NCBI RefSeq assembly: GCF_019192965.1 | Contig: NZ_JAHTKU010000008.1 | Span: 1-64,000, forward strand | Length of the DNA: 64,000 bases | Origin: Nocardioides daeguensis | GTDB taxonomy: Bacteria; Actinomycetota; Actinomycetes; Propionibacteriales; Nocardioidaceae | Reading direction: 5' to 3' | Shown here: one piece after another, positions 33,613 through 41,965 of the stretch | Layout of the letters: every line of letters starts with the position of its first letter | Numbering within the stretch: position 1 is the first letter of the stretch | Made by a program: the position numbers and the translations under genes | The notes under the pieces: model-generated | Told to the model about the DNA's origin: nothing | The model's input: only the letters and a program-made list of their open reading frames with translations | Databases searched by the model: none

Positions 33613-34581
33613 GTGACCGACACGAGGACCGTCGACATCCTGGGTGAGCCGTGGACGGCGGAGACCATCCCGCTCGACGACGACTTCGAGGGCGAGGTCG
33701 TCGCGACCCTCGTCAGCAGGGAGGCCGCGCAGCCCAACGGGCTGGCGACCCTGCACGTGCACGGGTTCTCCGACTACTTCTTCCACGCCGAGTACGGCGA
33801 GTGGTGGCTCGCGCGCGGCTACGCCATGTACGGCCTCGACCTGCGCAAGTACGGCCGCTCGCTGCGGCCGCACCAGTCCCCGACCTACGTGGCGGACCTG
33901 AGCGACCACTTCGCCGAGCTGGACGCCGCCTGGGAGCGGATCACCGTCCGCGACGGACACCGTCGGGTCGTGCTCTCGGGCCACTCCACCGGCGGCCTCC
34001 TCGTCGCCCTGTGGGCCGACGACCGCCGGCCGCCGGAGCTGGCCGGCCTGCTGCTCAACGCGCCCTGGCTCGACCTGCAGGGCAAGGCGTGGCTGCGCTC
34101 CCCCGTCGCCAACCGGGTGCTCGACGAGGCCGGCCGCCGGCGTCCGCTGCAGGAGCTGCGGCGCGACGTCAGCGGCTACTACGGCCGCAGCCTGCACCGC
34201 GACCACGAGGGCGAGTGGGACTTCGACCTCAACTGGAAGCCGGTCGAGTCATTCCCCGTCCGCCTCGGCTGGCTCCGGGCGATCCGCCGGGGCCAGGCTC
34301 GGCTCCAGCGCGGCCTCGAGGTCCCGGCGCCCGTCCTGGTGCTGTCCTCGGACCGCACCGGCCGCCCGTCCGGGATGGACGAGGAGGTCTTCTCGACCGA
34401 CATCGTGCTCGACGTCGACCAGATCCGGCGCTGGTCGGTCGCCGTCGGGCGGCACGTCACCTACGCCGCCGTACCGGGCGCGGTGCACGACGTGGTGCTC
34501 TCGCGGGCCGAGCCGCGCGCTCGCGCGTACGACGAGATCGAGCGCTGGCTCTCGGCCTACGTACGGGTCGTGAACGGGTGA
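33613..34581 (+). CDS. alpha/beta hydrolase, monoglyceride-lipase-like
   Basis: 322 residues. Early HVHGFSDYFFHAEYGEWW with the oxyanion region, then YGLDLRKYGRS, the nucleophile elbow GHSTGG (about residues 126-131), an acid in the LDVDQI/VLSSDRTG region and a catalytic-type His in GAVHDVVLS. It fits serine aminopeptidase S33/lysophospholipase-like hydrolases; the substrate is unknown. Starts with GTG. Its stop is one base from the convergent DUF4190 gene. Confidence 0.82.
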   Translation: MTDTRTVDILGEPWTAETIPLDDDFEGEVVATLVSREAAQPNGLATLHVHGFSDYFFHAEYGEWWLARGYAMYGLDLRKYGRSLRPHQSPTYVADLSDHFAELDAAWERITVRDGHRRVVLSGHSTGGLLVALWADDRRPPELAGLLLNAPWLDLQGKAWLRSPVANRVLDEAGRRRPLQELRRDVSGYYGRSLHRDHEGEWDFDLNWKPVESFPVRLGWLRAIRRGQARLQRGLEVPAPVLVLSSDRTGRPSGMDEEVFSTDIVLDVDQIRRWSVAVGRHVTYAAVPGAVHDVVLSRAEPRARAYDEIERWLSAYVRVVNG

Positions 34582-34582
34582 C

Positions 34583-35029
34583 TCAGTCGCAGTGGAGCTC
34601 GCCGTTGGAGTCGGTGTAGCAGTCGAGACTGTTCTCGGCCCACACGCCGAGCGCGATGAACAGGCCCACGCCGGCGAGGAAGAGCGCGAAGCCGGCCCAG
34701 CCGATGATGATGCCGGCCGTCGCCAGTCCCCCACCCTGCTCGTTGCGCTGCCGGATCTGCCCCTTGGCGACGTGGCCGAGGATCGCGCCGACGATCCCGG
34801 TAGCGCCGATGCAGGCGGTGAGCGAGATGATGCTGACGACGAGCGAGGCGATCGCCATGCCGTTGGTCGACGGCGGAGCCGGGTAGCCGTAGGGCTGCAC
34901 CGGCTGGCCGTAGGCGCCGTACGGCGTGTAGCGCTGGCCGGGCTGGCTGGGCTGGCCGGGCTGGTCGGACTGGCCCCCGGGCTGGCCGTAGGGCTGGTGC
35001 GGGTCGTTCCCGAGAGGCGGAGTCGTCAT
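34583..35029 (-). CDS. DUF4190-type membrane protein with Pro/Gln/Gly/Tyr-rich N-terminus
   Basis: 148 residues. The first 55 are low-complexity GQP/YGQP-type sequence. Two membrane segments follow (about 57-78 and 98-128) with a KGQIRQRNEQGGG loop between them, the layout of DUF4190. A short Cys-containing outer tail (DCYTDSNGELHCD) may form a disulfide. The function is unknown; proline-rich cytoplasmic tails of this type often mediate localisation. Confidence 0.75.
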   Translation of the reverse strand: MTTPPLGNDPHQPYGQPGGQSDQPGQPSQPGQRYTPYGAYGQPVQPYGYPAPPSTNGMAIASLVVSIISLTACIGATGIVGAILGHVAKGQIRQRNEQGGGLATAGIIIGWAGFALFLAGVGLFIALGVWAENSLDCYTDSNGELHCD

Positions 35030-35065
35030 GGCGGAAGGATCCCACGCAGGTACCCGCGCGACCAC

Positions 35066-35071
35066 TAGGGT
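35066..35071 (+). promoter_or_regulatory. -10 element, leaderless, for the gene at 35079
   Basis: TAGGGT ends seven bases before the ATG at 35079. Confidence 0.5.
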
Positions 35072-35078
35072 CCTGCCC

Positions 35079-35474
35079 ATGGCTGCTTCATTCAAGGTCG
35101 ATCCCGTCACCGGACTCTCGTTGGGCCGCATCGCCATCGGCGTCGGCGCCCTCGCCGCTCCCTCGACCACCGCTCGCGTGCTCGGCCTCGACCCGGTCGC
35201 CAACCCGCAGCTCGGCTACATGGGACGGATGTTCGGTGCCCGCGAGATCGCGCTGGGTGCGGTGACCCTGGTCTCCCGCGGCCCGCTGCGGCGCAACCTG
35301 ACCGCCGTCGGCATCGCGGTCGACGGCGCCGACCTCGCCAACGGCGTGATCGAGCTCGGCCAGCGCAACGTGTCCAAGCTCGCCAGCGGCATGCTGATCG
35401 GCGCCGCCGCCGGAGCCGTGGGCTCGGGCCTGGCCGCGCTGGTCCGTGGCCGGAGTCGCGCGCAGGTCAGCTGA
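35079..35474 (+). CDS. small membrane-associated hypothetical protein
   Basis: 131 residues, Ala/Gly-rich with three or four weak hydrophobic stretches (LGRIAIGVGALAAP; YMGRMFGAREIALGAVTLV; SGMLIGAAAGAVGSGLAALV). The layout, with GARE/D in the second segment, resembles DUF4267-like proteins, but I am not certain. The last 8 bases overlap the convergent TauE/SafE gene. Confidence 0.68.
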   Translation: MAASFKVDPVTGLSLGRIAIGVGALAAPSTTARVLGLDPVANPQLGYMGRMFGAREIALGAVTLVSRGPLRRNLTAVGIAVDGADLANGVIELGQRNVSKLASGMLIGAAAGAVGSGLAALVRGRSRAQVS

Positions 35475-36255
35475 CCAGCACGACGACGGCCACCAGGCCG
35501 ACCGTCACGATCACCGCGCGCAGGGCGAGCGGCGGCAGGTGGCGACCGACCGCCGAACCGAGCAGGCCGCCGCACACGGAGCCGACGGCGATGAGCAGCA
35601 CCAGCAGCCAGTCGACCTTCGCCTCCGCGCCGAGCAGGCCGAGCTCGGCGACGACGACGAAGACCAGCCCGGCGACGCCGTTGACGACGGCGACGAGGAC
35701 GTTCTTGACGCCGTTGAGCCGTTGCAGCGCCTCGGCGACCCCGATGCCGAGCACCCCCATCAGCAGCACGCCCTGCGCGGCGCCGAAGTAGCCGCCGTAC
35801 GCGCCGGTCGCGAACACCGCCGCCGGCACCCACCAGGAGTGCTCCGCCGCGCCCTGCTCCCGGTGCTGGGCGCGGTCGGCCACGGCGCGGGACAGGCGAG
35901 GCTGCAAGATGACGAGGCTGATGCCCAGCAGGATGAGCACCGGTACGACGGCCTCGAACGCACCGGGCGGCAGCACCAGAAGCAGCACGGCCCCCAGCAA
36001 GCCGCCGGCGGTGGAGAAGACCAGCAGACGCAGCACGCGCTCACGCTGGCCGGCGAGCTCGCGGCGGTAGCCGAACGCCCCCGCGATCGAGCCGGGCACG
36101 AGTCCGAGGCTGTTGGACATGTTCGCCGTGACCGGCGGGACGCCGAGCGCGAGCAGGGTCGGGAACGTGATCAGCGTGCCCGACCCCACCACCGCGTTGA
36201 TGGTGCCGGCGCCGACGCCCGCGAGGAGGACGGCGACGATCTCGAGGAAGGTCAC
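35467..36255 (-). CDS. TauE/SafE-family anion exporter
   Basis: 262 residues with about eight membrane helices and the family's repeated GxGxGxINxxxGSGxxITFP pattern (GVGAGTINAVVGSG, then VTANMSNSLGLVPGSIAGAFGYRREL). It probably exports sulfite or sulfoacetate-like anions; the substrate is unknown. The GTG start overlaps the SPFH stop by four bases (GTGA 36252-36255), so it belongs to the NfeD-SPFH operon, an unusual partner. Confidence 0.82.
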   Translation of the reverse strand: MTFLEIVAVLLAGVGAGTINAVVGSGTLITFPTLLALGVPPVTANMSNSLGLVPGSIAGAFGYRRELAGQRERVLRLLVFSTAGGLLGAVLLLVLPPGAFEAVVPVLILLGISLVILQPRLSRAVADRAQHREQGAAEHSWWVPAAVFATGAYGGYFGAAQGVLLMGVLGIGVAEALQRLNGVKNVLVAVVNGVAGLVFVVVAELGLLGAEAKVDWLLVLLIAVGSVCGGLLGSAVGRHLPPLALRAVIVTVGLVAVVVLVS

Positions 36256-37310
36256 TCCGCGGAGGGATCCTTCTGGCCGGGGTGCGCCGCGCTCTCCGCC
36301 TCGGCGATCGCCTCCTGCACGGCTTCGCTGGTGCCGGTGAGCGGCAGCGCCGGCTCGGTGGGCCCCATGTCGACCCGCTTGGCCGGGCCGGGCGTGGACT
36401 GCGGGATGCCCGCGATCTCGTGGATCGACGAGCCGAGGCCCTCGAGGGCCTTGGTGATCTCGGAGGGGATCACCCACAGCTTGTTCGCGTCGCCCTCGGC
36501 GATCTTCGGCATCATCTGGAGGTACTGGTAGGCGAGCAGCGACTGGTCGGGGCGCCCGTCGTGGATCGCCTGGAACACCGTCTGGATCGCCTGTCCCTCA
36601 CCCTGGGCGCGCAGGATCTGCGCCTCGCGCTCGGCCTGGGCACGCAGGATCTGCGACTCCCGCTCACCCTCGGCGTTGAGGATCGCGGACTGCTTGTTGC
36701 CCTCGGCCGTCAAGATGGCGGACTGCCGGGCACCCTCGGCGGTCAGGACCAGGGCCCGCTTGTCGCGCTCGGCGCGCATCTGCTTCTCCATCGCGTCCTT
36801 GATGGACGGCGGCGGCTCGATGCCCTTGATCTCGACCCGCTTGACCTTGATCCCCCACCGGCCGGTCGTCTCGTCGAGCACCGCGGACAGGCCGCTGTTG
36901 ATCGACTCGCGACTGGTCAGGGTCTGCTCCAGGTCCATGCCGCCGACGACGTTGCGCAGCGTGGTCATGGTGAGCTGCTCGATGGCCTGGATGTAGTTGG
37001 AGATCTCGTACGTCGCCGCGATCGGGTCGGTCACCTGGAAGTAGATGACGGTGTCGATGTCGACGGTGAGGTTGTCCTCGGTGATCGCGGCCTGCGGCGG
37101 GAAGCTCACCACCTGCTCGCGCAGGTCGATGATGTAGTGGACCTTGTCGATGAACGGCAGCACGAAGTTCAGGCCGGCCGGCAGGGTCTCCTTGTACTTG
37201 CCGAACCGCTCGACGATGCCGGTGTAGGCCTGGGGGATCACCCGGATCGACTTGGCGATCACGGTGATCACCAGGAGCAGCAGGAGGACGAGCAGGACCA
37301 GGATGATCAT
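36252..37310 (-). CDS. SPFH/band 7 membrane-scaffold protein
   Basis: 352 residues. One N-terminal membrane anchor (MIILVLLVLLLLLVITVIA), then the SPFH domain (RVIPQAYTGIVERFGKY, VDIDTVIYFQV, LRNVVGGMDLEQTL), then a coiled coil of repeated TAEG/NAEG/RAQ units (about 200-260). It resembles QmcA/YbbK and stomatin-like proteins that organise membrane domains. NfeD, its usual partner, is immediately upstream. The ATG at 37310 begins the anchor; an upstream in-frame extension is not credible. Confidence 0.88.
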   Translation of the reverse strand: MIILVLLVLLLLLVITVIAKSIRVIPQAYTGIVERFGKYKETLPAGLNFVLPFIDKVHYIIDLREQVVSFPPQAAITEDNLTVDIDTVIYFQVTDPIAATYEISNYIQAIEQLTMTTLRNVVGGMDLEQTLTSRESINSGLSAVLDETTGRWGIKVKRVEIKGIEPPPSIKDAMEKQMRAERDKRALVLTAEGARQSAILTAEGNKQSAILNAEGERESQILRAQAEREAQILRAQGEGQAIQTVFQAIHDGRPDQSLLAYQYLQMMPKIAEGDANKLWVIPSEITKALEGLGSSIHEIAGIPQSTPGPAKRVDMGPTEPALPLTGTSEAVQEAIAEAESAAHPGQKDPSAE

Positions 37311-37371
37311 CGGGGCCCCCGCGAAGTCGTTCGGGGGAGCGCAGCGGAGGAGAAGGACTTCGTGGGGTGAT

Positions 37372-37845
37372 TCATCGGGGCTCCTCGAGTCGGAGGTCGG
37401 AGACGGGACGGACGTGCGCGGTGGCGCCGGAGATGGACACGACCTCGACCGCCTCACCGACGGCGATGCTGGAGGCCGGCGGCTCCGCGACCGCGAGCCA
37501 CGACTCGCCGCCGATCTTCACCCGGCCGGGGTGGTGCTCGGCGACCGGCTCGGTGACGATCCCCCGCTTGCCGACCAGGCTCGCCGGACCGAGGACCAGG
37601 TCGGGCCCGCCGTGGAGGCGGCGGAGCAGCGGCGGGCGAACCGCGCCCAACAGCAGGACGGCGGCCGCCGAGGCGGCGAGCACGCTCACCACGACGTCGT
37701 CGGTCACCAGCGCGGCCAGCACGCCGGCGACCGCGCCGCCGGCGAGCATCAGCAGGAACAGGTCGAGGCTGACCAGCTCGGCCAGGGCAAGCGCGATCGC
37801 GACCCCGAGCCAGGTCTCCCACAGGTGGTCCCGCAACCAGTCCAT
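37372..37845 (-). CDS. NfeD-family membrane protein (short form)
   Basis: 157 residues: three membrane segments in the first 70 residues and a C-terminal OB-fold (LVGKRGIVTEPVAEHHPGRV, then VGEAVEVVSISGATAHV). This is the short NfeD type without the ClpP-like protease. It pairs with the SPFH protein, the normal arrangement of YbbK/YbbL-type operons. TAGAGT ends six bases before the ATG. Confidence 0.86.
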   Translation of the reverse strand: MDWLRDHLWETWLGVAIALALAELVSLDLFLLMLAGGAVAGVLAALVTDDVVVSVLAASAAAVLLLGAVRPPLLRRLHGGPDLVLGPASLVGKRGIVTEPVAEHHPGRVKIGGESWLAVAEPPASSIAVGEAVEVVSISGATAHVRPVSDLRLEEPR

Positions 37846-37851
37846 GGCTGA

Positions 37852-37857
37852 ACTCTA
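37852..37857 (-). promoter_or_regulatory. -10 element, leaderless, for the NfeD-SPFH operon
   Basis: Minus-strand TAGAGT ends six bases before the ATG at 37845. A TGAGAG-GG-CTCTCA inverted repeat (37860-37873) just upstream includes the stop of the ABC gene. Confidence 0.5.
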
Positions 37858-37870
37858 GTTGAGAGGGCTC

Positions 37871-38671
37871 TCACTGGCCCCGGTGGTGCTGCTTGCGGCG
37901 CGCGGCGTACCGCCCGTCGTGGTGCTCGAGCACGAGCGGCATCCCGAAGGTGGCCGAGAGCGCCTCCGCGGTGAGGGTCTCGTCGATCGGGCCCTGCACC
38001 ACGACCCGGCCGCCCCGGAGCATGAGGACGTGGGTGAAGCCCGGCGGGATCTCCTCGACATGGTGGGACACCAGCACGGTCGCCGGCGACAACGGGTCGT
38101 AGGCGAGGACGGAGAGCGTCGAGACGAGGTCCTCGCGGCCACCCAGGTCCAGCCCGGCGGCCGGCTCGTCGAGCAGGAGCAGCTCGGGGTCGGTCATCAG
38201 CGCGCGGGCGATCTGGACCCGCTTGCGCTCCCCCTCGCTGAGGGTGCCGTAGGTCCGGTCGGCCAGCGCCGCGACGCCGACCTCGCGCAGCAGGGCGTCG
38301 GCGCGGTCGTGGTCGACGGCGTCGTAGTCCTCGCGCCAGCGCCCCAGGACGGCGTACGACGCCGTGAGCACCAGGTCGCGCACGGTCTCGTTGCGCGGGA
38401 TCTGCTCGGCCACCGCGGCGCTGGAGACCCCGATCCGGGGTCGCAGCTCGAACACGTCGACGGTGCCGAGCAGCTCGCCGAGCAGCCCGACCGCACCCGA
38501 GGTCGGGTGGAGCTGGGCCGCCGCGATCTGCATGAGCGTGGTCTTGCCGGCGCCGTTGGCGCCGAGGAGGACCCAACGCTCGCCCTCGCGGACCACCCAG
38601 CTGACCCGGTCGAGCAGCGTCGCCTGGCCACGACGCACGGACACCTCGGCGAGCTCCAGCACGGCGGACAT
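37871..38671 (-). CDS. stand-alone ABC ATPase (YlmA-like)
   Basis: 266 residues, one ABC domain. Walker A GANGAGKTTLM, signature LSEGERKRVQ, Walker B LLLLDEPAAGLD, switch His in VSHHVEEIP. No permease gene is adjacent, as for YlmA-type ATPases, whose partner is unknown. The C-terminal extension (LEHHDGRYAARRKQHHRG) is His/Arg-rich. TAAGGT ends seven bases before the ATG. Confidence 0.83.
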   Translation of the reverse strand: MSAVLELAEVSVRRGQATLLDRVSWVVREGERWVLLGANGAGKTTLMQIAAAQLHPTSGAVGLLGELLGTVDVFELRPRIGVSSAAVAEQIPRNETVRDLVLTASYAVLGRWREDYDAVDHDRADALLREVGVAALADRTYGTLSEGERKRVQIARALMTDPELLLLDEPAAGLDLGGREDLVSTLSVLAYDPLSPATVLVSHHVEEIPPGFTHVLMLRGGRVVVQGPIDETLTAEALSATFGMPLVLEHHDGRYAARRKQHHRGQ

Positions 38672-38678
38672 GCGAGCC

Positions 38679-38684
38679 ACCTTA
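38679..38684 (-). promoter_or_regulatory. -10 element, leaderless, for the ABC ATPase
   Basis: Minus-strand TAAGGT ends seven bases before the ATG at 38671. Confidence 0.5.
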
Positions 38685-38714
38685 GAGGCAACCTCGTCAC
38701 TCCTCGGAGCGCAG

Positions 38715-38720
38715 TAGGGT
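38715..38720 (+). promoter_or_regulatory. -10 element, leaderless, for the gene at 38727
   Basis: TAGGGT ends six bases before the GTG at 38727. Confidence 0.5.
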
Positions 38721-38726
38721 CGGCGG

Positions 38727-39443
38727 GTGAGCGCATTACCCGTCTCTGCCCGGTTGGCCTGGTGGGGAACGGCCTGGTTGCGCGGGTTGGTGGGCCCCGA
38801 CGAGGTCCTCGACGCCGTCCACGGCGACGACGTGACCCACGTCGTCCTCTCCCCCGACGGTCCCTCGTCGCTGTTGCTCGAACTCGCGGCCGCCCGCAAC
38901 CACGGCGCCGAGATCGTCGGCGCCGCCTACCCCGCGCCCGGTGACCCGGCCGGCCTGCGCGGCCCCCGGGAGCTGACGACGGCGGCCGTCGAGGCCGGCG
39001 AGGTGGTGCTCCTGCCCGGTACCGGACTGGTTCCGCGACAGGTCGGCCGAGCCGTCGAGTGGACGGTGCTGCCGGCCGAGCGGCGCCCCCCGCCCGACCT
39101 CGGCGACGCCGACCGGCAGCTGCGTGCGGCGCTGCTGACCGCAGCCAACCTGCTCGCCGACCTCGACGTCGCGCGCTGGCAGCCGCTGGTCGCCGACGAG
39201 CTGCACGACCTGCGCACCGCCGTACCGGTGACGGCTCCGCCGGGCACGCCCGCACGGTGCGTCGACCTGGCCGGACGGGCGCTGCACCTCGAGGCCGTCG
39301 TCGAGCTCGCGCTCCAGGACGACGGTGGCGCCCTCTCGGTGAGCGACGCGACCGCCCGCAGGGCCGCGCTGGAGCCGCTCGAGCGTGCTGCCCGCCACGC
39401 GCTCACCGCCGCCTGCTCGCCCGACGGCTGGCCACCGGCGTGA
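38727..39443 (+). CDS. conserved-looking hypothetical protein upstream of serB
   Basis: 238 residues, Ala/Leu-rich, no membrane segment or known motif. The N-terminal 110 residues look like an alternating alpha/beta fold (VTHVVLSPDGPSSLLLELAAA, then VVLLPGTGLVPRQVG); the C-terminal half is helical. It ends 34 bases before serB on the same strand and may be co-transcribed, although serB has its own box. Not recognised. Confidence 0.65.
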   Translation: MSALPVSARLAWWGTAWLRGLVGPDEVLDAVHGDDVTHVVLSPDGPSSLLLELAAARNHGAEIVGAAYPAPGDPAGLRGPRELTTAAVEAGEVVLLPGTGLVPRQVGRAVEWTVLPAERRPPPDLGDADRQLRAALLTAANLLADLDVARWQPLVADELHDLRTAVPVTAPPGTPARCVDLAGRALHLEAVVELALQDDGGALSVSDATARRAALEPLERAARHALTAACSPDGWPPA

Positions 39444-39461
39444 GCGCTGCCCGGGCAGCGG

Positions 39462-39467
39462 TAGCGT
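39462..39467 (+). promoter_or_regulatory. -10 element for serB
   Basis: TAGCGT ends ten bases before the ATG at 39478; the leader would be only a few bases. Confidence 0.35.
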
Positions 39468-39477
39468 GCACCCCGCC

Positions 39478-40698
39478 ATGAGCTCTCACGACGCAGCCGA
39501 CGACACGCTCCTGATCACCGTCACCGGTGCCGACCGGCCCGGTGTCACCTCCACGGTCCTGGAGAGCCTCGCCGGCTTCGGCGTCAGCGTCGTCGACCTC
39601 GAGCAGATCGTGATGCGCGGGCGGCTGGTGCTCGGCGTCCTGGTGAGCGCACCGCGCGACCGCCAGCGGCTGCGCAGCACGTTGGAGAGCACGGTCGAGG
39701 TCCTCGGCATGACCGTGGAGATCGAGAAGGGCTCGGGCGACAACCGCACCCGTCACCGGGACCGCGCCCACGTCACCGTGATCGGTGCGCCGCTCAAGGC
39801 GTCGGCGATGGCGGCCATCGCCGGCCGGATCGCCGACTGCGGCGGCAACATCGACCGGATCGAGCGGATGGCCCGCTACCCCGTGACCGCGCTGGAGCTC
39901 GACGTCTCGGGCGCCCGCCCCGACCGGCTGCGCAAGCTGCTCGCCGTCGACGCCGCGTCCCACCGCATCGACGTCGCGGTCCAGCCCGCGAACCTGCTGC
40001 GCCACGGTGTGCGCCTCATCGTGATGGACGTCGACTCGACCCTGATCCAGGGCGAGGTGATCGAGATGCTCGCCGAGCACGCCGGCTTCGGCGCGGAGGT
40101 CGCCGACGTCACCGAGCGCGCCATGCGCGGCGAGCTCGACTTCGAGCAGTCCCTGCGCGCCCGGGTCAAGCTGCTCGCCGGGCTCGACGAGTCCGTCCTC
40201 GACGAGGTGTACGACGCGATCGTGGTCAACCCCGGCGCCCGGACCATGGTCCGCACCCTGCGCCGTCTCGGCTACCGCTTCGCCATCGTGTCCGGCGGCT
40301 TCAGCCAGATCACCGACCGGCTCGCCGCCGACCTCGGCATCCACCGGGCCCGCGCCAACACCCTCGAGATCGTCGACGGGAAGCTGACCGGCGAGGTGGT
40401 CGGCCCGGTCGTCGACCGAGCCGGGAAGGCCACCGCGCTGCGGGAGTTCGCCGCCGACCTCGGCGTGCCCGAGGACGCGACGATCGCGATCGGCGACGGC
40501 GCCAACGACCTCGACATGCTCGCCGCCGCCGGCCTCGGCATCGCCTACAACGCCCGCGCGGTCGTCCGCGAGGCCGCTGACACGGCCCTGAACGTGCCGT
40601 ACCTGGACGCGATCATGTACCTGCTCGGCATCACCCGCGAGGAGATCGAGGCGGCCGACGCCGCCGCGGGGATCATCACGCCGGCTCCTCCGGTCTGA
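39478..40698 (+). CDS. serB: phosphoserine phosphatase with ACT-type N-terminus
   Basis: 406 residues. Last step of serine synthesis. The N-terminal 170 residues hold two ACT-like modules (TGADRPGVTSTVL; VIGAPLKASAMAAIAG). The HAD catalytic domain has VMDVDSTLIQGE (nucleophile Asp184, acid Asp186), the VSGGFSQI motif, a conserved Lys in RAGKATAL and AIGDGANDLDML. The length matches mycobacterial SerB2. ACT domains suggest serine feedback control. Confidence 0.93.
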   Translation: MSSHDAADDTLLITVTGADRPGVTSTVLESLAGFGVSVVDLEQIVMRGRLVLGVLVSAPRDRQRLRSTLESTVEVLGMTVEIEKGSGDNRTRHRDRAHVTVIGAPLKASAMAAIAGRIADCGGNIDRIERMARYPVTALELDVSGARPDRLRKLLAVDAASHRIDVAVQPANLLRHGVRLIVMDVDSTLIQGEVIEMLAEHAGFGAEVADVTERAMRGELDFEQSLRARVKLLAGLDESVLDEVYDAIVVNPGARTMVRTLRRLGYRFAIVSGGFSQITDRLAADLGIHRARANTLEIVDGKLTGEVVGPVVDRAGKATALREFAADLGVPEDATIAIGDGANDLDMLAAAGLGIAYNARAVVREAADTALNVPYLDAIMYLLGITREEIEAADAAAGIITPAPPV

Positions 40699-40743
40699 CT
40701 CGCGCCCGACTGACCCACCCCCGACGACTCGCCCCCGTCCGGC

Positions 40744-41265
40744 TCACCCCTGGTCGGCAGCCCGGCCGACGTGGCAGGCGCGCAGCCGCCCGCCCATCGG
40801 TGCGACGTCGTCCCAGGCGCCGGCGACCTCGAAGACGGCCGCGGCGCTCGTGGGGAAGCTGCCGAGCTCGACCGAGCCGCTCGCCTCGCCCTCGCCGTCG
40901 TCGAGGAGCTGCACGAGCATCGCCATGGTCGGGTTGTGGCCGACGACCACGACGCTCGAGGCGTGCTCGGGGGTCGAGCGGACCAGCTCGAGGACGCCCT
41001 CCTCGTCGGTGCCGTACAGGTTGCCGTCGATCTGGGGCGCCAGTCCCCAGCCGGCCCCCGCGGCCACCACGTCCCAGGTCTCGCGGGTGCGGGCGGCGTA
41101 CGACACGTAGGCGACGTCGGGGGTGATCCCCTCGTCGGCGAGCCACCGGCCGAGCGCACGGCCGTCGTCGCGGCCCCGGGGACTCAGCACCCGTTCGACG
41201 TCGGAGGCGGCGAACTGCTCGGCCTTGGCGTGTCGGACGACGACGAGGAGCCGTTGCTTCTCCAC
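40744..41265 (-). CDS. SixA-type phosphohistidine phosphatase
   Basis: 173 residues, histidine phosphatase fold. The catalytic RHAKAE motif is at about 10-15 (His phosphorylated during catalysis), the second His is in VVGHNPTMAML. SixA removes phosphate from His residues on proteins such as PTS or phosphorelay components. The GTG start is only 18 bases from the divergent gene at 41284. TACGAT ends six bases before it. Confidence 0.85.
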   Translation of the reverse strand: MEKQRLLVVVRHAKAEQFAASDVERVLSPRGRDDGRALGRWLADEGITPDVAYVSYAARTRETWDVVAAGAGWGLAPQIDGNLYGTDEEGVLELVRSTPEHASSVVVVGHNPTMAMLVQLLDDGEGEASGSVELGSFPTSAAAVFEVAGAWDDVAPMGGRLRACHVGRAADQG

Positions 41266-41270
41266 CGGGG

Positions 41271-41277
41271 CATCGTA
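41271..41277. promoter_or_regulatory. overlapping divergent -10 elements
   Basis: Plus-strand CATCGT (41271-41276) ends seven bases before ATG 41284. Minus-strand TACGAT (41272-41277) ends six bases before GTG 41265. The two boxes share five base pairs, so polymerase cannot occupy both. Confidence 0.45.
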
Positions 41278-41283
41278 GTACGC

Positions 41284-41964
41284 ATGACGCAGTACGGAAC
41301 CACCCATCTGGTGCCCCTGGCGGTGTTCGCCGTCGGCCTCGTGGGAGCCGTGCTGCTGGGGCGTCGGCACGCGTCGTACGACGGCCCGACCAGGTTCAGC
41401 CGGGCCTGGGCCCTGCTCATCCCGCTCGTGACGGTGCCGTTCCAACTGGTCGACCTGTTCACGAACTTCGACATCGGGGTCACGCTCCCCCTGCACCTGT
41501 GCGACCTGGCGTGGGTCGCGGCGACCTGGGCGCTGTGGACGCACCGGCCGTACCCGGTGGCGCTGACCTACTTCTGGGGCCTGACCCTGACCGTGCAGGG
41601 CATCATCACGCCGTCGCTGCACGAGGACTTCCCGCAGCCGCGGTACTTCGCGTTCTGGGCGCTGCACCTGCTGATCGTGTGGTCGGCGCTCTACCTGGTG
41701 GTCGGGCTGCGCAGGGCGCCGCGGTGGCGCGACTACCGCGCAGCCGTGGTGACGACCCTGGTGTGGGCGGTGACGGCGTACGCGTTCAACCTGGTCGCCG
41801 ACACCAACTACGGCTACCTGGTCCGCAAGCCGGGTACGTCGATCCTCGACCTCCTCGGCCCGTGGCCGTGGTACGTCGCCGAGGAGATCGGGATCGTCGT
41901 CACGGTGTGGGCGCTGCTCACCGTCGGTGCGCAGCGCCTCGCCCGTCGTACTGCTCCGGGGTGA
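41284..41964 (+). CDS. TIGR02206/YwaF-type integral membrane protein
   Basis: 226 residues with six or seven membrane helices. The conserved polar features of this family are visible: LPLHLCDLAWVAATW, then GLTLTVQGIITPSLHEDFP, then NLVADTNYGYLVRKP and the closing WPWYVAEEIG. The function is unknown. It ends one base before the convergent fabI gene. Confidence 0.8.
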   Translation: MTQYGTTHLVPLAVFAVGLVGAVLLGRRHASYDGPTRFSRAWALLIPLVTVPFQLVDLFTNFDIGVTLPLHLCDLAWVAATWALWTHRPYPVALTYFWGLTLTVQGIITPSLHEDFPQPRYFAFWALHLLIVWSALYLVVGLRRAPRWRDYRAAVVTTLVWAVTAYAFNLVADTNYGYLVRKPGTSILDLLGPWPWYVAEEIGIVVTVWALLTVGAQRLARRTAPG

Positions 41965-41965
41965 G

